Of a stretch of 64,000 nt of DNA, positions 56,096 through 64,000 are shown piece after piece. Numbering within the stretch: position 1 is the stretch's first letter; each line of letters opens with the position of its first letter. The translations under genes and the position numbers were made by a program. A model generated the notes under the pieces. The model searched no databases. It saw only the letters and a program-made list of their open reading frames with translations, and was not told the DNA's origin. This DNA is from Ectobius pallidus (taxonomy: Eukaryota; Arthropoda; Insecta; Blattodea; Ectobiidae), in the NCBI GenBank assembly GCA_964059195.1, contig CAXKWD010000013.1:25582611-25646610 (forward strand), read 5' to 3'.

Positions 56096-56818
56096 GAAGG
56101 GCGTAAGGCACAAATCTTTAGTTTTGAGTTTTGAAGATTTCTGCCTTCTCCTCATATCTCTTAAATACTCAGTGAACTATTTGTACTTGTGCCTTAAACC
56201 TCTGCTCAGTTATAAGAAAAGACCTGTGAGATTGCACATTCTATCTATTTCATAACAGTTCGATACAGGCATAAGGCACACTTCCTATCTTTTATTGAGG
56301 TGTGTTTATCAACTGTTTTTATTTTCCGCATTGCTACCAGCCAAGAAAATGTTTATAAAAACTGAACTTGCATTTCTAAAGTGTAACTTCATTCAAAATA
56401 TATTGTTTTGCTTATCATCTATTGTATTAACTACTATACAGGTATTCATTGGCAAACATGCAATTGTCACTGTATGCTATACTGGTATTCATTGGCAAAC
56501 ATGCAATTGTCATTTTTATAAACCTGGTTTTTACTTAAATAAAGTAAAAAATAATACGATACAAAGTAAAAAGATTTTCCTACTGTAAAAGTACTTTAGT
56601 TTTTGTTTCACATGTTTAGGTTCGTCTAGTTGTAAAAAATCCCAATAAACTCTACCTTGTAAATTTGCAGAACACTAATTTAGCCTGTCCTACAAAAATA
56701 TATGTTATAAAATTAAACTTTAAACCACCTATTTGTGAGTGATAACATTGTTTAAAAACATCAGGATTTCTCGAAACTATGTCCTTGTGCCTTACGCCTT
56801 TATGGAACTAGGCCCTTC
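56096..56818. mobile_element. MITE with GAAGGGC and GGCGTAAGGCACAA ends
   Basis: The left end GAAGGGCGTAAGGCACAAAT is matched from the right by GAAGGGC, a 15-base extra segment, and GGCGTAAGGCACAAGG. The left end has lost those 15 bases. Internal copies of GTGCCTTA occur at about 56190 and 56268. ATTT lies outside both ends, too short to prove a duplication. Confidence 0.65.
56441..56515. repeat. 43-bp tandem duplication
   Basis: GGTATTCATTGGCAAACATG, continuing CAATTGTCA, occurs at 56441 and 56484. It is internal to the MITE at 56096-56818. Confidence 0.9.
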
Positions 56819-57274
56819 ATTTTATTTTCTTGCACATGCACAGTTCACAGAAATACCAACCAGGACTGATAGAATGGCTAGCTACAATATTGTTACAGTT
56901 ACGGTATAATTAATAAAGAAGTAACACAGTTATCCCCATAGGCAGCCCTGTCATTCACAATAGCACACTCATTTCAACAGCAGAAATAGGAGATGACATA
57001 AGGTGAAGACATTCAAGTAGTTCCTATGATAAAGTCAGCAGTAGAAGTTGTATCAGAAACCTGCCAACTAATCTAGAGACAGTAGACCTTCTCCCCAAAA
57101 GTACTAAATTAAAAAAAATATATATATATATTACAACATATACTCATATACAACAACAATAAAAAGCATGCTACAACATCAATCAAAACCATCACCAAGT
57201 CATAACCACTTCAAGCCACCACCCATGACACAAGCCACTCAAAACCGCAACCATTATACTCTGTCGCAGCCTAC

Positions 57275-57394
57275 CTAAGTTGATACACATCTCCCCTTTG
57301 TTGGGGGATATTTAAAGATTTGTTCTTTAGCCAGTCATATGAGACTACCCAGGAAGCATCCAGTGGATGTTTTAGCTTTCCTGTCATAAATATG
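57275..57394 (-). CDS. Possible host exon of unknown gene
   Basis: Minus strand, acceptor GGTTTCAG before 57394, donor TTAG|GTAGGC after 57275. Only one of three frames is open and encodes IFMTGKLKHPLDASWVVSYD, then WLKNKSLNIPQQ. The segment is less AT-rich than its neighbours. It does not match EDEM. It could equally be part of a decayed transposon. Confidence 0.3.
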
Positions 57395-58017
57395 CTGAAA
57401 CCAACAAAACAATTATGTGAGGTAATAAATAATTCAAATCACTTTATGTTCATGGCTGAAAGCAGCACATGTAAGAAGATTATGCAGTAGATCTCTCAAA
57501 ATAATCAGCAAAAATAGGACTCACAAGATACCTATTCACAGCGCACTTTAATCAGGTGGAAATGTTGGTTGGGGTGACATAAGAAAGAATAAACAAACAA
57601 GAAGATAGTAAAAGAGACACGTCAAGACATCAAGGTAAAACAAAAAAAAAGGCAAGGCAAGGTGAGAATACAAATAGGAAGACAAGTGGGAATTAAAACA
57701 TTTTCATCACTCATATAATTTCATGATGTCATCTGTAATGTATGACCCCTTCCCCAGATAAACATAAACTAGTGAATGAACATACAGTCATGTAATAGTT
57801 CTGGTGCTCCTGATCTGGACATATCTATTCCTTCACATATGGTTATCAAATTTTCTTAAGAAACCATAGTCCAAAGCTCAATAGTTTCTTATATGTGGCC
57901 TATTATCGTCTTCTGGCACTTTGTTACATCGGTATACCTTATTTTATTATGACTGCTGGTTGTAATATGGTTACAGAATATTTTGCTATAACAATCAATG
58001 CAATATTGAGTCAAGTA

Positions 58018-58270
58018 TGTCTGTTACAGAGTGGACGTTGTTAACTTGGTCAATAACATTGATAAGGTTTTAATACAAAAGCGTAAAGTAAGATCAGGAA
58101 TTAGAGCTACGTCTTCTACTGAACTGCTGATTGTTCCAATACTGCATCACCTGAACTCGTCTAACTTTCAAACCCTTCCTTCAAATGATTATAATTGATA
58201 AGGAAATTATTCCGATCATATTTATATCCATTCAGAAACTTTTCTTTTCCAATCTCCGCTATAACTACAA
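58018..58270. repeat. Dispersed repeat, copy 1 (of 2)
   Basis: From TCTGTTACAGAGTGGA through CTGCTGATTGTTCCAATACT to TCTC(C/T)G(C/A)TATAACTA it is matched by 59263-59503 at roughly 85-90% by eye. Further similarity then continues (ACATTTATAATG and AAATACTGTTATATTCTC at 58937-58983 and 59515-59577). The intervening 660 bp in copy 1 is thus either inserted in copy 1 or deleted from copy 2. Confidence 0.8.
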
Positions 58271-58499
58271 GTGGGATAACTAATAGGTTTTTCGGACGAC
58301 CAGGTTATTTAAACCACTTAAAATTAAACAAGGAGAGAATGAACTATAGGACGCTGAGTCAGGGATTTAGAATTTTGATTCGTTGCAATACAATATATTC
58401 AGGAAGCCTGAACTCTGAATAATTGAAATTATATTAACACTTTACACATGATACTTATAATTGTGAACAAATGAAACACAGGATAATTATGAATGTAGT

Positions 58500-58920
58500 T
58501 AAACACAGTTACTGTTGCTAGGAGCATACACCACTCCCGCCAAGTATCTTCTATAGGCGCTAGTACAAAGTTTCTTTGTTACGAACACACGTGGCGACTA
58601 GGCCATTAACACAGTGGGAATAATTGTAATTTGCACCGAAAATACAATATGAAAACTGGAATCTCACACGCAAGCTGCCTAATGCTTAGGAGCGAAAAGG
58701 TGTGGATATAAGACGAGTACTAAGCTTACAGAGTGAATATTGTCCCGCGGATGGAAGCAATCGCAACACATGCCTGCTCGCTACTGCATCTTGATCACGA
58801 CTAACTGGCGTGGGGAAGCCGTAAACAGGTGCCCACACAGGAAATGACAAAAACACGCGGGAATGAATGGCGGCTCGCGCCAAACAACACAGAGGCAAAT
58901 TTGAAACATATAACTTATAG
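58500..58920. other. CpG-richer segment, possible promoter or insertion
   Basis: About 400 bp of higher GC with many CG dinucleotides (CCCGCGGATGG, GGCGGCTCGCGCC), unlike the AT-rich surroundings. It lies in the extra segment of repeat copy 1. No conserved protein frame is seen. Confidence 0.4.
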
Positions 58921-59262
58921 GCTCTTGAGCTAACACTACATTTATAATGAGTATAAATGAGGCAAATACTGTTATATTCTCCTTAAAAACTTATATTATT
59001 ATATTATTCTTGTTTTTGGTAATTTTTGTGTTATTATTAAGTCCCAGATTGGTACTTTATGAGATTGTGTGGGGGCAGGAAAATGACTGTCTGTCTGTCT
59101 GTATGCACAATAACTCAAATACGCTTTATCGGATTCTCATGAAACTTGGTTTAGGCCTACACATTTATAACGTCCATGGGAGGAAGCCTATTGATATTGG
59201 ATCAAATCAGTTGACCGGTACCAGAGTAAAGCCCAATTTAGTGCCCAATTAAAGCCCAATTT

Positions 59263-59503
59263 AGTCTGTTACAGAGTGGATGTTGTTAACTTGGTTAATA
59301 ATATGGATAAGATTTTAATACAAAGGCGTAAAGTAACATCAGGAATTAGCACTACGTCTTCTACCGAACTGCTGATTGTTCCAATACTGCATCGCCTTAA
59401 CTCTTCTAACTTTCAAACCCTTCCCCCAAATGATTAAAATTTATAAGGAAATTTTTCGGATCATGTCCACCCAAAAAGTGTTCTTTCCGATCTCTGATAT
59501 AAC
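59263..59503. repeat. Dispersed repeat, copy 2
   Basis: Direct-orientation partner of 58018-58270, about 1.25 kb away. It begins directly after a short duplication, AAAGCCCAATTTAGT, at 59231 and 59251. Confidence 0.8.
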
Positions 59504-59589
59504 TAGATTTACATTTATAATGTGATTAAATGAGGCAGCTACATTAATTTTGTAAAAGCAAATACTGTTATATTCTCTTTTTCATTTAT

Positions 59590-60160
59590 TTAATTATATC
59601 TGTTGGTCATACTAGAAGATATTAGACAAGTAAATGCAGTCACAAAATAGAAGGTATTACCAGAAAAGAGACGGCACAAAATTTAACAAAACCGTTACAG
59701 AAAATTAAAAAATAATTACAGACAAATGCAGTAACTTGAACATAAACAATATGAATACCCAAATATGTAACTCCATGTGTTATAGTAAGCCTATATATTT
59801 ACATCATACATTGCTTTGACATGGAATACATGTAAGAATACATTGTCAATAAGGGAATACAAGTATACTACGATGTACAATTTTGACACGATCAAAATAC
59901 TAATCAATCTTGTAAATGGATATTTGTTTTAGTTTCTTTGATAATAGGCCAAATGATAAATAGAAGGTTATTGTTGAATTCTGAGGTTTCTGGTTATTTC
60001 TGAACGGAATAAAAGCAGTGGCCAATCAAATATGTGTTAAGACAGGATCTAAAACTACGTATTTGTTGTATAATTTCAGTTGATTTTGTAGACTCTTGTG
60101 TAGTTTAATTCCAGAGTGAAAAGCTCTGTTTTGTTTTGGGTTCAGAGCCAATCTTCAGAA
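59590..60160 (-). pseudogene. 3' end of a CR1-like retrotransposon
   Basis: On the minus strand, NRAFHSGIKLHKSLQNQLK continues after a frame change as QQIRSFRSCLNTYLIGHCFY, then SVQK and a stop near 60000. Both are the usual last blocks of CR1-group ORF2. About 400 bp of 3' UTR follows. It is not closely related to families A, B or C. Confidence 0.55.
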
Positions 60161-60309
60161 GGGGGAACTTCCAATATATTTTCCAATAGGCCTACTTGGA
60201 AGTTGGCAAGATCTCTCAAAAGGGATGTATTTCTATTGGAAATTTAGACTGTTAAATAGGATTTATTTCTTAAAATTAAATATTGAATAATCAGAAAACA
60301 TATTTAGGA

Positions 60310-60480
60310 CCAAGCGAAATGGACCAGCATCTCATAGGGGAGGTCCCGGGTTCAAATCCCGTGGCCGGCCAATTTGATTTCTGTTTTCGATGGTTTCCAT
60401 AGTCGTAGTAAAGGCAAATGCTGAATTGAATATTTACTTAGCATGACTCATCCCCACTATTTCATCCTGTGTCAGTCAGT
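60310..60480 (+). mobile_element. tRNA-derived SINE fragment
   Basis: The B box GGTTCAAATCC sits in CCCGGGTTCAAATCCCGTGG, a T-arm-like hairpin. It is followed by a GGCCGGCC joint and a body ending near CAGTCAGTTG. The 5' tRNA half is poorly conserved, so the A box is uncertain. Confidence 0.5.
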
Positions 60481-61345
60481 TGTTTCATTGAGGGGAAAAT
60501 ATAAAAAAAGACTCCTAGCTATGCTAGAATATAAACTGTAATAACATCGAATTAAAATCGTTTTGAATGCGGCGCCAATAAGACATACCGAAAGAATATT
60601 GTATGCTGATGATTCCACCTTTTTTCACACCAACCAAGACTTACAGTCCCTCAAAGCTTTATCTGAGAATACATTGCTACATGCATCCCTGTGGTTTAGA
60701 GCAAATGGTTTTTTATTAAATGAAAATAAAACACAAATCCTATACTTCAGTCTCAGAGATGGACTTTCTGAAGAAGATAGACATAATGTTAAATTTTTAG
60801 GCTTATACGTGGATAGTAATTTGTCATGGGATGCCCACATCAATTATATATCAGGCAAATTATCAAGATCTATTTACTTATTGAAACAACTAAAAAATTA
60901 TGTTCCTCAAAGTTATGTCAGATCAGCCTATTTTGCATTTTATCATAGTATAATCTCGTATGGGGCAATAGCAAACATATTAACAAGATTCTTTTATTGC
61001 AGAAGAAGGTAATCAGAGTAATGACAAATTCTTGTATAACTGCACATTGTAAACCACTATTCATACATCTTAAAATAATGACGATAGTGAATTTGTATAT
61101 CTACACAGTTCTGATGTACATTAAAGAAAATCAAATCAACATAATTCAGAGGCAAGACACTCATTCTTACAATACAAGGAATTGTAATAAAATTAATATA
61201 CGGTACCATACCAAAGACTATCTATAACAACAAACAGTTATGAAATATTAGGTATGAAACTATATAATAAATTGTCTATAGAGGTAACCAGAAAACCTTT
61301 AAAGGAATTTAAGACCAAGCTTTATAAGTGGCTTATACTAAACCC

Positions 61346-62062
61346 CAGGGCCGTGGAAAGAAAGCAAGGCCCCCAGGGAAAAATATTCCCGGGCCCCCGT
61401 CAAATATTAAATTCACTACCCAACTCGCCCTTTATAATGTATGCAACAAAAAATTATGTAATGATATTACATAATTATTAAGTGCCAGAACGGTACCGTT
61501 ACTTTATGAGATTGTATGGTAGACAGGACTATCTGACTGTCTGTCTGTCCGTGTGTCTGTAAGCGGGAAAACTCAATTATGCTTTATCGGATTTTCATAA
61601 AACTTGGTATACCATTTATAACGCCCATGGGATGTAGCCTATTGATTTTGGACCAAATCGGTTAACTGATGCCGGGCAGGGCATTAAAATGTTCTAATTA
61701 GGAACAATTTTATCTGTATGTACCAGTTTAATCTTTTGAAAATTATGATTTTTAATGCCGAACGTTAGTGAGGCCTACTGTTGAGTTCAAAGGATTTGTG
61801 CTTCAACTATTCACAGATAGCAATTTTTCTTCAAGATAATCCGTTTCAGATTAACTGATAATTCCGTGTCACCGTTATACGACAGGACAATGCAGATAAA
61901 ATAAACACATAGAACGTAAGTTAAGCTGTTTATTGACTTATAACCAATTTTATTTTAGAGTAAATTTAGAAAGTATAAAATAAAACCTGGTCGGCCGGGC
62001 CCCTTTTTGGGCCCGGGCCCCGGGGCTGCAGCCCCGGCTGCCCCTCCCTCTCGTCGGGCCTG
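61346..62062. mobile_element. hAT-type MITE, 8-bp duplication CTAAACCC
   Basis: Ends: CAGGGCCGTGG on the left and, from the right, CAGGCCCGACG. CTAAACCC lies directly outside both ends (61338-61345 and 62063-62070). Removing it joins LYKWLILNP to CYSINEFL of the host RT. Strongly GC-rich just inside both ends, AT-rich in the middle. It includes a copy of the TTTATCGGATTTTCAT-type repeat. Confidence 0.93.
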
Positions 62063-63171
62063 CTAAACCCCTGTTATAGTATAAATGAGTTTCTTGAAAC
62101 TGTTCAATATAATGATAGATTGATTAATCAGGCCTGAATATGTATGATGGTTTTTAGAATATATTTAACAATAGGTATAGCGTGCGATTTGCTGTATATG
62201 TTACCGGCAATGTGTGAAATCCCGGTAGTCTGTAGAATGCCTAGGTAATGTATAGAATGCCTGATGGTTTTAGGCAAACTATGAAATATAAGTTTTTTGT
62301 GAATATGTTACATACTTTTCCTAGGCATTCTATACAATTCCTAGGCATTCTATACAATTCCTAGGCATTATATAGAATGACCAGTACCGTTTACGCCAAG
62401 TGTTAAAAGGGAACAAGATGAAAAGCCTTTTTTAATTAATACACATTTGAATCTGAAAGAACAAAACTACGAAATGAAGCTCAGGATATTCTTACCGGAA
62501 ACAAAGAAAGCAGAACTGAGATTGAAGTACTTGTTACAGTAAGAACTCACTTACCAATTAAATTGCAACCTAATTTTCTCAGCAGCCTGTCTTATTCTTA
62601 CAAAGAAGTACATAATCACAGTTGTAATTTTTTCACTACACCATATTTCAAAATAGAATGTTGATTTCAGATTTTTTTAACGAAAACGTATTTTATCAGA
62701 ATATAATGATAACGAATATCGCATAGCAAATTTAGCAGACTATTTAATTCTCCTATTTCAAAACGTCTATATACATTTTAAAGATATGAGTTATTCAACA
62801 CTAAATATTTATAAAGTAAAAATTATTTCGAACAAAGTGATTTTGTTAATTTTAGTTCAGGGTATTTGGTTGTTTGCATTTTTTAAACTGTTACACAAAT
62901 TTGTCCTCAATTCTACTCCATCGACAAATTAGTTCCTCTTTAAGAGTTTAGTCTATTTTGTCCTTCTGATCTGAGTTCAATCAATTATCAATTATCATCA
63001 TTGTCTTTATTATTAAACAGTGGTGGCGGGACAAAACGGTATTATACACTTTGTCGGCAGACAATCCGGCAAAGTATACAATGCCTAGGCAATGTATAAA
63101 ATATCAATCATTTCATACTTTGACGTTCGATTTTAGGCATTCTATACATTACCTAGGCATTCTATAGAATG

Positions 63172-63526
63172 ATAATATTATAGGAGAAAAATTCCTCCGA
63201 CACTGGGACTTGAACCCAGGACCTTTGGCTATTCGCGCCAATGCTCTACCAACAAAAATCACTAATTAGTGTGCCTCACTGTACTGCATATGACATAACT
63301 TGTCTGTCTGTGAGGTAGACCATTAGGGCAATCAGTCATAGGAGAGAGGTTCCATCTGGCGCTGTGAATTGAGCTCCGGCTTAGCTCAGTTGGTAGAGCA
63401 TTGACGCGAATAGCCAAAGGTCCTGGGTTCAAGTCCCAGTGTCGGAGGAATTTTTCTCCTATAATATTCTCATGTAATGTCCAACAGAGACAATAATCTG
63501 TGGTTCATGAATGCTTATATATCTAA
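63172..63526. mobile_element. tRNA-ended foldback element, copy 2, 13-bp duplication
   Basis: ATTCTATAGAATG lies directly on both sides (63159-63171 and 63527-63539). The unit is the reverse of copy 1 (44347-44703) with the same two boundaries. Its inverted repeat is longer, about 80 bp, covering T arm, anticodon arm and part of the D arm. It thus preserves both tRNA-like ends better than copy 1. Confidence 0.85.
63375..63447 (+). tRNA. tRNA-like gene in foldback copy 2
   Basis: Same cloverleaf as 44425-44497 with one anticodon-stem mismatch (TTGAC/GCCAA) and loop GCGAATA. A and B boxes are intact, and a T run follows at about 63451. It points out of the element. The partner on the minus strand (about 63183-63254) lacks the 5' half of its D arm and the acceptor. 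Non-canonical C at position 33 argues against a working tRNA. Confidence 0.65.
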
Positions 63527-63757
63527 ATTCTATAGAATGCCGGATTTCTCACATTGCCGGTAACATATATAAAGAGAACGGTGTCATAGTCATATTATTT
63601 ATTGTGACAAATGATATATTGTAATGTTTTAAATAAATTATTATCACAGCTGTTTTTAACTATTTACTAACTAGGGCCTATCTTATTTAAAAATGTTATA
63701 ACCTGACTTTGTTCATTGAACTCAAAGACAATAAAATATGATTGATTGATTGATTGA

Positions 63758-64000
63758 ACTACGCAAAGCAGCAAATCGGCAGTCACGGCCTATGAGATAC
63801 ACGAGACGTTGCCTCTAGTACTACTACTCCTAACCACTGAAGGGAATAAATTATATAAATTGGCCTATCATAACCTCAACGACTTGCAAACTGATTTATA
63901 ATACAGATGCTGTGGTAGTTAGCTCTGGGCCCTATACTATAAAGCTACAAGAGATCGCAAATAATATTAGCTTTACAAATACTAGAGTGAAAATATGGTA
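63758..64000. other. No gene seen
   Basis: Spacer to the window edge with no coding frame or repeat recognised. Confidence 0.45.

Larger units (their letters stand above)
62199..63566. mobile_element. TIR element with TGTTACCGGCAATGTG ends, hosts the tRNA foldback unit
   Basis: The left end TGTTACCGGCAATGTGTGAA and the right end, inverted, TGTTACCGGCAATGTGAGAA continue as inverted similarity for about 30 bp, with TA outside both. Inside are repeated CCTAGGCATTCTATACAATT units near both ends (62321-62385 and 63088-63171) on both strands. No transposase. The foldback unit 63172-63526 is inserted near the right end. Confidence 0.75.
60560..63757 (+). mobile_element. CR1-group retrotransposon fragment (tail GATT) with two nested insertions
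   Basis: The RT starts just before the active site (RILYADDSTFF) and runs to a C terminus NPCYSINEFLETVQ and a stop near 62130. The 3' UTR is split at 62199, resumes at 63567 and ends in GATT repeats at about 63739-63757. Frame breaks lie near 60965 and 61230. A hAT MITE (61346-62062) splits the last codons, and a TIR element (62199-63566) splits the UTR. Both excise cleanly in silico. Confidence 0.85.

Overview
The window looks like about 64 kb of an AT-rich arthropod nuclear genome. An insect with a large, repeat-filled genome is the best guess: TTAGG-type simple repeat, 20-kb introns, dense CR1, RTE, Penelope, hAT and pogo relics. Cockroach or termite relatives are plausible, but the sequence alone does not prove the species. 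There is no operon structure, CRISPR array or bacterial gene.

Host genes are sparse. Gene 1 (+ strand) is supported by four phase-0 exons with clean AG/GT boundaries (26485-26775, 34977-35285, 38053-38304 and a terminal exon 47138-47692). A possible first coding exon lies at 6561-6644, behind a DRE-like TATCGATA box. The joined product would be about 496 residues, acidic to neutral at the start and basic, Ser/Thr/Pro-rich at the end. I do not recognise it. Gene 2 (- strand) is seen as two adjacent exons (55520-55690, then 54200-54391) of an EDEM1-like GH47 protein of ER-associated degradation. The two genes converge. One more possible - strand exon lies at 57275-57394.

Almost everything else is mobile DNA, much of it nested. 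Non-LTR elements fall into several families with different 3' simple-sequence tails. Family A (tail ACATCT) has copies at 11160-14565, 16065-21752 and 29195-30453. Family B (tail ATTCTT) lies at 30454-33898, with a possible detached 5' piece at 34370-34856. Family C (tail TAATC) lies at 39750-42420. An RTE element (tail ATTC) lies at 16901-19908, and a GATT-tailed element runs from 60560 to 63757. The family C copy sits inside the ORF1 of another element, and that ORF1 carries a 2A-like motif. A Penelope-like fragment with a GIY-YIG domain and a hammerhead-like core lies at 45829-46860.

DNA transposons and MITEs are recognised by inverted ends plus target duplications: hAT-type with 8-bp or near-8-bp duplications (2078, 7018, 21975, 29575, 52545, 61346), a BED-finger hAT (24820), pogo-like with TA (50579), and others (6853, 27434, 48008, 51957, 56096, 62199).

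The most unusual item is a roughly 356-bp unit present twice (44347-44703 and 63172-63526, opposite orientation). It is bounded by 12-13-bp target duplications and has tRNA-like genes at its ends pointing outward as an inverted repeat. Other striking items are a near-perfect 191-bp palindrome inside an insertion with a 10-bp duplication, a -1 frameshift heptamer at the ORF1/ORF2 overlap of family A, and a strong excess of the octamer TAGGCCTA, which also interrupts reverse-transcriptase coding sequence.
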